Source: Candidatus Caldarchaeum sp. (GTDB taxonomy: Archaea > Thermoproteota > Nitrososphaeria_A > Caldarchaeales > Caldarchaeaceae). Taken from it: DNA of 27,909 bases. The notes beneath the pieces are model-generated. The model ran no database searches and had not been told where the DNA came from. It was given only the letters and a program-made list of their open reading frames with translations. The DNA is taken from assembly GCA_025054515.1 (NCBI GenBank), contig JANWZT010000004.1, positions 1-27,909 on the forward strand, given 5' to 3'. The position numbers and the translations under genes are program-made. Positions 14,942 through 22,433 of the stretch are shown piece after piece. Each line of letters opens with the position of its first letter. The first letter of the stretch is position 1.

Positions 14942-15645
14942 CGCATCCTCACCGCCAAAAAAGCGAGAAGAGACACCAAGCTGCCCAACAACAAAAAGGA
15001 ACTTGCTGCAGGAGAAAAATCAGAAGCAAAAACAATGAATGGAAGGACGGCGACTACGGCGAGCAGTGATTTGATGAAGGCCGTGTTGATTCTCGGCTTT
15101 GCTGCTTCCAATGCAGCGAAACATGCTAAAAGTGAAAAAGTTGCGACAGCCGTTAACGAATTGTAGATTGCTGACGGCTCTGGCGTTGCGGGTGTCATGT
15201 TAACTCTTTCGAGGGAAGCTATCCCGAGGAGGTTTCGGATCAGCGTCAGGAATAGTCTTTCGGGTTGGATGTTTCCTCCCGCGACAGCCCCGTAGAGAAG
15301 CAAAGCGAAAAGGTATGAGGTGTAGTAGCCGGTTATCAATCCCGCTACGTTGGGGCTCCGGTAGGCCGATATTGCCAAAACGTAAGGAGTCGAAATGATG
15401 TAGCCGGCGGCCAGACCAAGGAAAGGAGAGACGGTTCCGGTCAAAAGCAGGTAGACGGTGTAGATGGCTGGAACGTAGACAAGGACCACGCCGGCCCATT
15501 TGAAACGATCTGTCGCCGAAATAAAAATCAACGAAAACATGCCTACGAGGACAAATGGATTCGACATGTCTATCCGGGACAACGCTACGGCGGTTATCAG
15601 CACAGGTGGGAACAACGCCGTCAGCCGCAGCGCTTTGTCGATCAT
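14929..15645 (-). CDS. Polytopic membrane protein of the MoxR/DUF58 operon
   Basis: This is a 238-residue protein with roughly six hydrophobic segments spread over its whole length, about 10-25, 31-46, 50-68, 74-92, 104-121 and 164-235 (the last region probably three). A hydrophilic stretch near 122-160 includes NIQPERLFLTLIRNLL. I do not recognise the family. It takes the place that a TgpA-type transglutaminase or other polytopic protein holds in bacterial MoxR/DUF58/DUF4129 clusters, but no transglutaminase motif is visible. Its start overlaps the DUF58 stop by 4 nt, and its end overlaps the surface-protein start by 13 nt, so translation is tightly coupled. Confidence 0.65.
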   Translation of the reverse strand: MIDKALRLTALFPPVLITAVALSRIDMSNPFVLVGMFSLIFISATDRFKWAGVVLVYVPAIYTVYLLLTGTVSPFLGLAAGYIISTPYVLAISAYRSPNVAGLITGYYTSYLFALLLYGAVAGGNIQPERLFLTLIRNLLGIASLERVNMTPATPEPSAIYNSLTAVATFSLLACFAALEAAKPRINTAFIKSLLAVVAVLPFIVFASDFSPAASSFLLLGSLVSLLAFLAVRMRWRM

Positions 15646-16898
15646 GCCGTCATCCTCATTGTTTTATGCAGGTGAATCAGATGGGGCAGAAGCTCGTTTT
15701 GTTTGACCGCGTACACGTAGCTGCAGTATTGTTTCAGGGATTCGGCACGCTGTTTTTCCAGCTCGTTCAAGGCTGTTTCAATTCGGTTTTTCTCATCAGT
15801 CATCGGGATTAGGGTGAAGAGAATTCCTCCGCCTCGACGGAAATGTTCGAAAACTTTCCTCAAAGTCGGACCGTCTACACCGACAAATCTTCCAACCATG
15901 AAAACAACATGATATGCACCCAGTTCCTTGACATATTCAAAGAGGTCGTAGCTTTTTCCCGGCGAAACCGCTGAAAGGAATTTGACGAGGCCTTCGTAAT
16001 CTTTCATACCGTAGGCGCTGTGCAGCTCGGGCTTGGATGATCCGACCGTAGCGACAGACACGACGTCTCCTTTCTCAAGCATGGACAGTGCCGCCGCGCT
16101 GACCGCAGACAAGGATGAATCGAGAATCGATGGCTTGCCCAACTGGTTGGCCCGCGAACAGTCGACGAGGAATAGAACCTTGAGCAGGTTGAGTTTGTCG
16201 TATTTTCTGACATATATTTCACCGTTTTCTCGCGCTGTTCGCCTCCAGTCGATGGATTTGAGCGGCTGTCCTTCTTCGTATAGTGTAAGTTCTCGGAATA
16301 CGTCGTCAACTCCTTGCTGATAAGATGAACCGGAGCCGGTGAACAGCGTGGGCTCGACTTTTTTAACGGCGTCGGAAAGCCGTGGCTTTTCCGAGCCAGC
16401 CGAAGCGACGACCAGCCTATATTCCTCTTCGAGCGTTATATATCTGCAGACGAGCCCGTAATCATCGGAAACACGGACCGAAACGGGCCCGAGACGGTAG
16501 AGACCACGTTCACCAGCCAGCAGAACATACCTGACCGCAATAGCTTCTCCATGACCCAGATACCCCTCCGCCACGGATGAGCCGCTCACGACATTCAAGC
16601 TTCCGACGTTGTCCAAGACCATAACCCTGAGCTTTCTCCCAGCCAAATTCACAACGTTCACAACAACCTCAAACTTTTCCCCCGCCTTGGGCAAGGTCTT
16701 ACTTAGTTTCCTCGAAAAACCAAAATCATTCGCCCGCACTCGCCTGATATCCTCGACAGCGAAATAGAAGTAAACCAGCGCGAAAAAAGTAACTACGAAA
16801 ATTGACAGCGTGAGCGGCTGGTTTACGGAGACGGTCGACGATACGATGGAAAGAATGAACAGAGTGATTAGCAGCTTGAACCCTTGATTCGTCAGCAT
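15642..16898 (-). CDS. DUF58-family membrane protein with VWA-like domain
   Basis: This is a 418-residue protein. Two membrane segments lie near 7-25 and 29-47, followed by a beta-rich domain. The DUF58 signature is YEEGQPLKSIDWRRTAR and then GEIYVRKYD, at about 207-234. A von Willebrand A-like strand, VLFLVDCSRAN (about 241-251), comes next. Its metal site is incomplete: D246 and S248 are present, but the third position of D-x-S-x-S is alanine. DUF58 proteins accompany MoxR ATPases in many prokaryotes and are thought to act with them in assembling or activating envelope or enzyme complexes. The ATG at 16898 overlaps the MoxR stop by one base (TAATG). Confidence 0.85.
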   Translation of the reverse strand: MLTNQGFKLLITLFILSIVSSTVSVNQPLTLSIFVVTFFALVYFYFAVEDIRRVRANDFGFSRKLSKTLPKAGEKFEVVVNVVNLAGRKLRVMVLDNVGSLNVVSGSSVAEGYLGHGEAIAVRYVLLAGERGLYRLGPVSVRVSDDYGLVCRYITLEEEYRLVVASAGSEKPRLSDAVKKVEPTLFTGSGSSYQQGVDDVFRELTLYEEGQPLKSIDWRRTARENGEIYVRKYDKLNLLKVLFLVDCSRANQLGKPSILDSSLSAVSAAALSMLEKGDVVSVATVGSSKPELHSAYGMKDYEGLVKFLSAVSPGKSYDLFEYVKELGAYHVVFMVGRFVGVDGPTLRKVFEHFRRGGGILFTLIPMTDEKNRIETALNELEKQRAESLKQYCSYVYAVKQNELLPHLIHLHKTMRMTA

Positions 16899-17827
16899 TA
16901 CAGCGGAACCTCGACGGACTCGTAGTATTCTTTCACGGCGGTAGAGATGAACCCATAATCTATCCGTTTTGAAATTTCCACGTATTCCGGTTTCGGGACA
17001 AGCCTATGGTTCAAAACTCTGAAACAGGCTTTTTTGACATCGTCTGGGATGACGTAGGTACGGTTGTCCAAGGCCGCCAAAGCTTTCGCGGCGTAGAGAA
17101 GAGCTATCTCCGCCCTTGGGCTCGCGCCGATGACAAGTCTTTCGTCGGACCGGCTCCTTGAAACTATGTCAACGATGTACTGGATGATTTGTGGAACGAC
17201 GGTTACTTTCCGCACCTCTTCCGAAGCGGCCGTCAAAAGCTCCCGGTCTACGACGACGTTGACGTCTATTTCTTCACCCGAAACATTTCGCATACGGAGA
17301 ATTTGCATTTCTTCTTCTCTGCTGGGATAGGAAACCAGCACCCGCATCATGAAACGGTCTATCTCAGCTTCGGGCAGAGGGAACGTCCCCTCCAGCTCGA
17401 CGGGGTTCTGCGTCGCTATAACGAGGAACGGCTCCGGAAGCCTGTAGGTAACACCTTCAACCGTAACCTGTCTTTCCTGCATCGCCTCGAGCAGGGCAGA
17501 CTGACTGCGAGGCGGAGCTCTGTTGATTTCATCAATCAACACGACGTTGGCGAATAACGGGCCGGGCCTAAACTCCAGTTCTCCGGTTTTTCTGTTGAAG
17601 ACGAGGCCGCCGATTATGTCTGACGGAAGTATGTCGACGGTGAACTGGATGCGTTTGAAGCTGAGGCCGAGGGACTTGGCGAAAGATTTTGCGAGCAACG
17701 TTTTCGCGAGTCCCGGTACACCTTCCATGATGACGTGGCCACCGGTCAAAAGGGAAACGACAAGCGACTCCAGCGCCTCCTCCATCCCGACGACTACCTT
17801 CCCAACCTCTGCCTTCACAACCTCCAT
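16898..17827 (-). CDS. MoxR-family AAA+ ATPase
   Basis: This 309-residue ATPase has VGKVVVGMEEALE before Walker A (GVPGLAKT, 36-43), Walker B VVLIDEINRAPPRSQ (95-109), sensor 1 ATQNPVELEGTFPLPEAEIDRF (split over 138-159) and the C-terminal lid with RLVIGASPRAEIAL. It is full length for the family. MoxR proteins are chaperone-like AAA+ rings that act with VWA or DUF58 partners on protein complexes, often at the membrane. The ATG at 17827 is the only usable start, because an in-frame TGA lies shortly upstream. It is 19 nt behind the small membrane protein and directly fused in translation order to DUF58. Confidence 0.93.
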   Translation of the reverse strand: MEVVKAEVGKVVVGMEEALESLVVSLLTGGHVIMEGVPGLAKTLLAKSFAKSLGLSFKRIQFTVDILPSDIIGGLVFNRKTGELEFRPGPLFANVVLIDEINRAPPRSQSALLEAMQERQVTVEGVTYRLPEPFLVIATQNPVELEGTFPLPEAEIDRFMMRVLVSYPSREEEMQILRMRNVSGEEIDVNVVVDRELLTAASEEVRKVTVVPQIIQYIVDIVSRSRSDERLVIGASPRAEIALLYAAKALAALDNRTYVIPDDVKKACFRVLNHRLVPKPEYVEISKRIDYGFISTAVKEYYESVEVPL

Positions 17828-17846
17828 CAGAGCCGACGAAACAGTC

Positions 17847-18122
17847 CTATTCGACGACGTTTTTCACCTCTTCATCGATTTTTTCCAACATGCGGCGTCT
17901 CGTCAAATTATGTTCGTCACGAATCATCTGTCGGATTTTCTTAAGGGCTTGCCGGTATCTTCCACTATGTATCAACACGTGCAAAACTCCGTAGTCGTCC
18001 AACCCTTCGAACTCGTTTCTCGCCGACTGAATCTTCCGCTTCTTTTCCCTCGGTGTAAGCAATATGGCTGCGAAACCCGCCAGCACCAACAACAGAAGTG
18101 TCGGAAGAACCCAATCATTCAT
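17847..18122 (-). CDS. Small single-pass membrane protein of the MoxR/DUF58 operon
   Basis: This is a 91-residue protein of unknown family. MNDWVLPTLLLLVLAGFAAI forms one membrane segment near the N-terminus. A basic stop-transfer patch (PREKKRK) follows, then about 60 residues of charged helix with GRYRQALKKIRQMIRDEH and RRRMLEKIDEEVKNV. That could be a short helical-hairpin or coiled-coil tail in the cytoplasm. The ATG at 18122 lies inside the end of the DUF4129-like gene (8-nt overlap), and this is more plausible than an in-frame codon at 18143. Its position suggests it links the DUF4129-like protein and MoxR. Confidence 0.65.
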   Translation of the reverse strand: MNDWVLPTLLLLVLAGFAAILLTPREKKRKIQSARNEFEGLDDYGVLHVLIHSGRYRQALKKIRQMIRDEHNLTRRRMLEKIDEEVKNVVE

Positions 18123-18564
18123 GTATTGACAGCTCCGAGACAAGTTTTTCCAGCGTCTCCCCGAAAACAGATACCATCTGGTCTGACGGCTGGATGTCTG
18201 CGAATTTGGTCGGCTCGTAGACGTCGTAAAGCCGCTGCAACAAAGCCGTTACACTGGGAGACAGTTTTCCCATCCTCAAAAGCTCTTTCACAGTGAGGCC
18301 TCTGATGCTAACGCCTGCGTATTCACAGATTTTCCTGTAAACCATCGGAAAGACCGTTTCGACCGCCTCCTTTCCTTTTCCCTGCTTCACCAACGAGTCG
18401 TATAGAATTTTTTCCTCCTCAAGCATTTTGGTCCCGGTCGCCGTTGTAGGCTTCGATTGAGGCTTCGCGATCGACTGACGTATCAAAACAAGACCAACCA
18501 CGGCTACAATTAAAAAGAAGTTAAGCACCAGCCAGAAAGAAACATCGTACAGAAGAGATTCCAT
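18115..18564 (-). CDS. DUF4129-like membrane protein
   Basis: This is a 149-residue protein. A single membrane segment lies near residues 9-28. After a Ser/Thr/Pro/Lys linker, the cytoplasmic part from about 50 on runs ILYDSLVKQGKGKEAVETVF, then ICEYAGVSIRGLTVKELLRM, and ALLQRLYDVYEPTKFA. This pattern (a threonine-rich start for a ten-residue helix, then a leucine-rich LYDVYEPTKF tract) matches the C-terminal DUF4129 domain found beside MoxR and DUF58 genes in bacteria and archaea. The exact role is unknown. It starts 6 nt after the preceding gene and overlaps the next by 8 nt. Confidence 0.65.
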   Translation of the reverse strand: MESLLYDVSFWLVLNFFLIVAVVGLVLIRQSIAKPQSKPTTATGTKMLEEEKILYDSLVKQGKGKEAVETVFPMVYRKICEYAGVSIRGLTVKELLRMGKLSPSVTALLQRLYDVYEPTKFADIQPSDQMVSVFGETLEKLVSELSIHE

Positions 18565-18570
18565 CGACGG

Positions 18571-19311
18571 TCACTCCATTTTCAGTAACGTAGCTTCAAC
18601 GGTATATGCGATGATGAAGCTTTCATCGATTACAACCAGCTGTATCATATCTTGGACGTTTGCGACGGAAGTCGCAGGCACGGGTTCTTCGAGGGCCTGT
18701 ATCTGCGTGAAGGGGCCGCTGTACTGTATCGCGGCGTCAGCCAAGTAGGGTATGATGACTTCTCCCGAAAACCGCTTTATGTGGTTGTCTAAGTTGACGA
18801 AAGTTACGTAAGGCTGCCCGACGAAGAACGTTGTATTCTTCGGGGGAAGATAGGTGAAGGTCACGAGGGAGGTTTGGGATGCGGCGTCGACAACTACATC
18901 CACTATCTCCGGCTTAAGCCGGTGTTCGACGAACCTAACGACCAGCTCTGTGACGCGGGTTGACACCTCAACATCGGTCGAATATGTGGGGAACAGAGAC
19001 TGAGGCGAGGAGACCGTTACAACGTGTTTTCCGGGTGATGTGGTGAAAAACGCGTAACCGTTCGAGTTTGTGAGGCTGACCATTTCGTTGAGGCTTACCG
19101 CGGCACGTGCTACAGGCCGTGGGACGCCGCTTGTTACAGTGATCCTTTCCACTTTCACCCGCAAAATATAAGGCCGAGCCGGCGAATCGCCGAACTCTAT
19201 GTCCAACGAGAGGGAACGGGACGAAATCGGCGGAAATATTTCAAAAAAGTTGAACGCTAAAAGTAGTGTTAAAACCGCTGCAACTAAAACGGCTTTGGAA
19301 TATTTCACCAC
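18571..19311 (-). CDS. Exported beta-rich protein, first gene of the MoxR/DUF58 operon
   Basis: This is a 246-residue protein of unknown family. Residues about 7-27 form a signal anchor. Residues about 35-125 resemble a carboxypeptidase-regulatory-like or Ig-like beta domain (ARAAVSLNEMVSLTNSNGYA, FFTTSPGKHVVTV). The second half, with TFTYLPPKNTTFFVGQPYV, looks like another beta domain. No C-terminal membrane segment is visible. The start is GTG at 19311, 26 nt from a strong A-rich TATA box, so the operon mRNA is probably leaderless. It could be an extracytoplasmic partner of the large surface protein at 13403-14941. Confidence 0.65.
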   Translation of the reverse strand: MVKYSKAVLVAAVLTLLLAFNFFEIFPPISSRSLSLDIEFGDSPARPYILRVKVERITVTSGVPRPVARAAVSLNEMVSLTNSNGYAFFTTSPGKHVVTVSSPQSLFPTYSTDVEVSTRVTELVVRFVEHRLKPEIVDVVVDAASQTSLVTFTYLPPKNTTFFVGQPYVTFVNLDNHIKRFSGEVIIPYLADAAIQYSGPFTQIQALEEPVPATSVANVQDMIQLVVIDESFIIAYTVEATLLKME

Positions 19312-19327
19312 ACCTACCTCGGAAAGC

Positions 19328-19341
19328 CCTTTTTTTATGCT
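19328..19341 (-). promoter_or_regulatory. TATA box of the MoxR/DUF58 operon
   Basis: On the minus strand GCATAAAAAAAGGG is centred near 19337, 26 nt before the GTG at 19311. This is the only clear promoter seen for the roughly 7-kb operon down to 12267. Confidence 0.6.
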
Positions 19342-19350
19342 TTATCGTTT

Positions 19351-19370
19351 ATCCATGATGGTTCATGGAT
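19351..19370. promoter_or_regulatory. Palindrome between divergent promoters, possible operator
   Basis: ATCCATGA-TGGT-TCATGGAT is a perfect inverted repeat with 8-bp arms around a 4-bp centre. It lies between the TATA box of the MoxR/DUF58 operon and the TATATATA of the endonuclease-subunit gene and touches the latter. A dimeric helix-turn-helix regulator bound here could block or balance both promoters. No regulator gene is adjacent. Confidence 0.45.
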
Positions 19371-19377
19371 ATATATC
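19368..19377 (+). promoter_or_regulatory. TATA box of the EndA-like gene
   Basis: GATATATATC is centred about 20-22 nt before the ATG at 19393. It is itself a palindrome, so it is symmetrical on both strands. A leaderless mRNA is likely. Confidence 0.45.
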
Positions 19378-19392
19378 GTCTAACTGGTTTTT

Positions 19393-19950
19393 ATGCTGGG
19401 TTTGAGCGAAGAGGAGCTCGTCGGCGAAGCTGCGAAGTTTGAGTTGCTCGACGACAACCGCGCCGTGTTGGTCAGCGGCGACATCGGCTGGTTCAAGGAA
19501 AGAGGATACGGCGACCTCCGCCAAGATGGAAAATACCTGTTCAGTTCCGTCGAAACTCTTTATTTGGTCAAAAACGGGAAAGCTTCGGTCTTTCGAAACG
19601 GTGAAAAACAGGAGTTCAACACGCTTTTGACCCGTTTTATCCAGCATGACCGGAACGTTTGGCGAGACTACGTAATCTACATGGATTTGAGGAAGAGGCG
19701 TTACGTTGTCAAGGAGGGGTTTGGGCCCAAGCTCCGGTTCCGTGTTTTCGAAAGAGGCGAATACATGGAAAAACCCGCCAAATATCTCATCATTCCTCTT
19801 TACGAAGGCGAAAGCATAGCAATGTCCGAGCTTTTGAGCCTTCTTCGCTCCTGCCGGGCAATGGACAAAACCGGGGTCGTAGCCGTCCTCGACAGAAGGA
19901 ACGAAGTCGTCTACTACCAAGCATCCGTCGTCGAGCTCTGGAACAAATAG
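19393..19950 (+). CDS. tRNA-splicing endonuclease EndA-type subunit, probably structural (non-catalytic)
   Basis: This 185-residue protein aligns by eye with archaeal EndA along its full length: SSVETLYLVKNGKASV, IYMDLRKRRYVVKEGFG, then FRVFERGEYMEKPAKYL and LLRSCRAMDKTGVVAVLD. EndA cuts introns from pre-tRNAs at bulge-helix-bulge sites using a Tyr-His-Lys triad. Here the tyrosine position is F119 (FRVF where EndA has FRLY or similar), the histidine position is P128, and only the lysine (K159) remains. This suggests the structural partner of an alpha2-beta2 enzyme, with the catalytic subunit encoded elsewhere. The lipid prenyltransferase gene follows 10 nt later. Confidence 0.82.
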   Translation: MLGLSEEELVGEAAKFELLDDNRAVLVSGDIGWFKERGYGDLRQDGKYLFSSVETLYLVKNGKASVFRNGEKQEFNTLLTRFIQHDRNVWRDYVIYMDLRKRRYVVKEGFGPKLRFRVFERGEYMEKPAKYLIIPLYEGESIAMSELLSLLRSCRAMDKTGVVAVLDRRNEVVYYQASVVELWNK

Positions 19951-19960
19951 GTAACAAACC

Positions 19961-20803
19961 ATGCGGGCCAAAAGCTTTCTCAAGCTTTCGCGGCCGCCCA
20001 ACGGCCTCCTCATGTTTTTCGCCGTCCTGATAGGTGTTTTGTTCTCCGAAAAACAAAATGTAACATTCGAGACGGGTTTCTACGCTTTCGTGACGGCTTT
20101 TGGTTTGACAAGTTCTTCGATGGCGTTGAACGACTATTTCGACAAAGAAGTGGACACAGTCAACAACCCTTCAAGACCCATACCCTCTGGAGAAATTTCC
20201 CCTAGAGCCGCCCTACTGTTCGCTGTCTTCACGGCCTTCGCGGGGCTTTTCACCGCGTTCCAAACTTCGCCGGAATGTCTGGCTTTTGCGTCGCTGACCT
20301 ACCTTGTTTCAGCCTCCTACAACATTTTCCTCAAAAAAACCGGTTTTTTCGGAAACCTCGCGGTCAGCTTCACCGTCGTCGCACCGTTCCTCTACGGCTC
20401 GCTCCTCTCCGACGCAAGCATCTCACAGAGAATAGTCGTTCTCGCTTTACTGGCCTTCTTGGCCAACACGGGCCGAGAAGTCATCAAGGGGATGACAGAC
20501 GTAGAAGGAGACGCCCTACGGCAGGTAAACACGATAGCGAGGAAATACGGTTTGGGTAGGGCCGCCCAACTTGGGGCAACCCTCTACCTATCGGCCGTTG
20601 TTCTCAGCCCCTTACCTTACCTCTTAAACATCGTCGGGCCCTACTACCTGACAGCGGTGGCGGCGGCCGATGTCGGATTCGTCTTTTCCAGCATAAAAAT
20701 ACTGAAGAACCCTTCGCCGCAGACAGCTCGAAAACAGAAAAACCTCACACTTGTTTGGATGTTCCTCGCCTTGCTGTCTTTCGCCGTGGGAGGTGTCGCC
20801 TAA
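19961..20803 (+). CDS. UbiA-type geranylgeranylglyceryl phosphate geranylgeranyltransferase (DGGGP synthase)
   Basis: This 280-residue membrane prenyltransferase has about eight or nine membrane segments. The two aspartate-rich motifs are NDYFDKEVDTVNNPSRPIPS at 57-76 and GREVIKGMTDVEGDA at 171-185. These bind the Mg-pyrophosphate of geranylgeranyl-PP. They match the archaeal branch that adds the second geranylgeranyl chain to GGGP, giving the archaeol precursor DGGGP in the membrane. Length is normal. Related UbiA enzymes for quinones or chlorophyll-like pigments differ in the first motif, so the lipid role is favoured. Its end overlaps the convergent cyclase-family gene by 4 nt. Confidence 0.88.
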   Translation: MRAKSFLKLSRPPNGLLMFFAVLIGVLFSEKQNVTFETGFYAFVTAFGLTSSSMALNDYFDKEVDTVNNPSRPIPSGEISPRAALLFAVFTAFAGLFTAFQTSPECLAFASLTYLVSASYNIFLKKTGFFGNLAVSFTVVAPFLYGSLLSDASISQRIVVLALLAFLANTGREVIKGMTDVEGDALRQVNTIARKYGLGRAAQLGATLYLSAVVLSPLPYLLNIVGPYYLTAVAAADVGFVFSSIKILKNPSPQTARKQKNLTLVWMFLALLSFAVGGVA

Positions 20804-21453
20804 ACTTCCGCCAAAACCGTGCAGGGAGCGCTGTCGACTTCCTCAACCATCAGCGGAACAACCAAGACCCGTTTCAGGTCTGCTGGCTTATTCAACAAAT
20901 CCATGTCCTCGATGATGAGGAAATCTCTTCCGACCAAAAGTTTCCGATGCGACTCTCGCCCGAGCTCACGTTTTGAAGGCGAAGAAATCGAAACCATGTC
21001 GACACCCAAGGCCCTCAACAGCGGGAAATTTCGCAGATATTCGGCAGCATCCGGCGATAGACAAGGGCCTTTCTTCACGTAGGCGTAGGGGTCTGTTTCC
21101 CGGTAAACCTGAAAACCCGTCTTCAGCAGAAGAATGTCCGATTCGGCGATTCGAGGATGGAAAGGCCTCAAATCATCGGCGGTGATGAGTTCTTCTGTTT
21201 TCCTTCCCAATTCGACGAGCAGAGGTTTGGAGAAAAACAATTCATCGACCGTGTATGAGGAGATTTTTCGTCCACCGGGGTCGAAATGGTTGGGGGCGTC
21301 AACATGAGTGCCCAAGTGGTTCAGCATTTTTATGAAGAAGGAGTTGCTGCTGTCTCCTTTTGAAATCTGTTTGTATGGGGATATTTCAAGCCGCGGCCCG
21401 TCGTCATAAACCGGCGTCTTGACGGAAAGACGATGTGATAGAAAAATCCACAT
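20800..21453 (-). CDS. Cyclase-family metal-dependent hydrolase (kynurenine formamidase-like)
   Basis: This 217-residue protein has the metal-binding signature HLGTHVDAPNHF at 46-57, which defines the cyclase/KynB superfamily. The N-terminal LSHRLSVKTPVYDDGPRL and the later GVDMVSISSPS also fit. Family members hydrolyse amide or ester bonds, such as N-formylkynurenine or isatin. No tryptophan-degradation gene is seen nearby, so the substrate is unknown. The ATG at 21453 is divergent from the methyltransferase; a weak CGATATCAA lies about 25 nt upstream. The 3' end overlaps the prenyltransferase gene by 4 nt. Confidence 0.85.
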   Translation of the reverse strand: MWIFLSHRLSVKTPVYDDGPRLEISPYKQISKGDSSNSFFIKMLNHLGTHVDAPNHFDPGGRKISSYTVDELFFSKPLLVELGRKTEELITADDLRPFHPRIAESDILLLKTGFQVYRETDPYAYVKKGPCLSPDAAEYLRNFPLLRALGVDMVSISSPSKRELGRESHRKLLVGRDFLIIEDMDLLNKPADLKRVLVVPLMVEEVDSAPCTVLAEV

Positions 21454-21504
21454 GCCACTACGCGGTGTTGTCTCGATATCAACTCTTCCTAACCCAGACC
21501 AACC

Positions 21505-21513
21505 TTTTATAAA
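21505..21513 (+). promoter_or_regulatory. TATA box of the methyltransferase gene
   Basis: TTTTATAAA is centred near 21509, about 22-24 nt before the ATG at 21531. It favours that ATG over the GTG at 21522. Confidence 0.55.
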
Positions 21514-21530
21514 CCCGATACGTGTCAGAC

Positions 21531-22433
21531 ATGGCTGAAACGAGCTTTATGACGGAAACAACGATTCCGCGGACGTTCCAAAACATTCGCGAATTTTGGG
21601 ACTGGGTCTCGGAGCATTCCTTCCACCTCAAACAGACAAAACCCACGGTGACCGACATCTACTATAGGCATCTCGTCATATCGCAAATCTTCTCATTATC
21701 ATCCAGAAAACACGGAAAAGTACTGAAGCTCGACGCCTACAACGAAGCCACCAACACCCAGTACGGCTTCTACATGCTCCAAAAGTTTGAGGAGCTAACG
21801 TTAGTGGACATTTCGGCCGGCATACTCAAGCGAGCTGCCGAAAGGGCGCAAAAGAAAAACATATTCAACAGGATGCATTTCATAGCGGCAGATTTCCGGC
21901 GACTGCCGCTGAGAGACGAATGCTTCGACATGTCATGCAGTTTCGGAAGCATCGAACACGTCGAAGAATATCAGCGTGCCTTTTACGAGCAAGTCCGCGT
22001 TGTTAAGAAAGGTGGAGATGTTTTCGCCGGTGTGCCCAACATCTCAAACTTCTCGTTCAGGATTTTAACGATGAAGGTTTTGATGCTACTTGGGTTAATG
22101 AAAACCATTACCAACCCAGAAAAACATTTTCACCGAAGACAGCTGAAGTCTCTCGCGGAAGCGATGAACCTACGCGACATCGTGGTGTCCGGCTATCATC
22201 TTTTCCCGAAACAACTGAGGTGGCTGGATTTATGGAAGGCTCAGCGTGCGAAAAACAGAGTTGAGAGAGGCAGACTGTTCCAGCTGGTTCTGAAAGGGTT
22301 TGCGCTGATGGAGCTTCGACACCCAAGTGTCCGACGGTTCGCCGAAATGATATTGGTCAAGGGTGTTAGGGAATTGGAACCGGGTATAGAGCCACGAAAT
22401 TTGCGAGATGAGCGATTACAAATAACAGAGTGA
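21531..22433 (+). CDS. Class I SAM-dependent methyltransferase with altered motif I
   Basis: This is a 300-residue protein. The middle follows a Methyltransf_11 pattern: LTLVDISAGILKRAAERAQ (motif II region, about 90-108), FIAADFRRLPLRDECFDMS (about 117-135) and SIEHVEEYQRAF. The glycine-rich SAM loop expected near 64-74 reads VLKLDAYNEAT, without the usual G-x-G. It therefore belongs to a divergent subgroup or binds SAM differently. The C-terminal third (about 165-300) is basic and rich in Arg and Leu. The methyl acceptor is unknown. Its end overlaps the convergent glycosyltransferase by 68 nt, and the CapK-like gene lies beyond, so a surface-glycan or lipid substrate is possible. Confidence 0.7.
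   Translation: MAETSFMTETTIPRTFQNIREFWDWVSEHSFHLKQTKPTVTDIYYRHLVISQIFSLSSRKHGKVLKLDAYNEATNTQYGFYMLQKFEELTLVDISAGILKRAAERAQKKNIFNRMHFIAADFRRLPLRDECFDMSCSFGSIEHVEEYQRAFYEQVRVVKKGGDVFAGVPNISNFSFRILTMKVLMLLGLMKTITNPEKHFHRRQLKSLAEAMNLRDIVVSGYHLFPKQLRWLDLWKAQRAKNRVERGRLFQLVLKGFALMELRHPSVRRFAEMILVKGVRELEPGIEPRNLRDERLQITE

Noticed and set aside
17523..18296. 257-residue open frame on the plus strand spanning MoxR and its upstream genes
   Set aside because: It runs antisense through three supported genes, has low-complexity Ser/Thr/Arg composition, no promoter and no motif.
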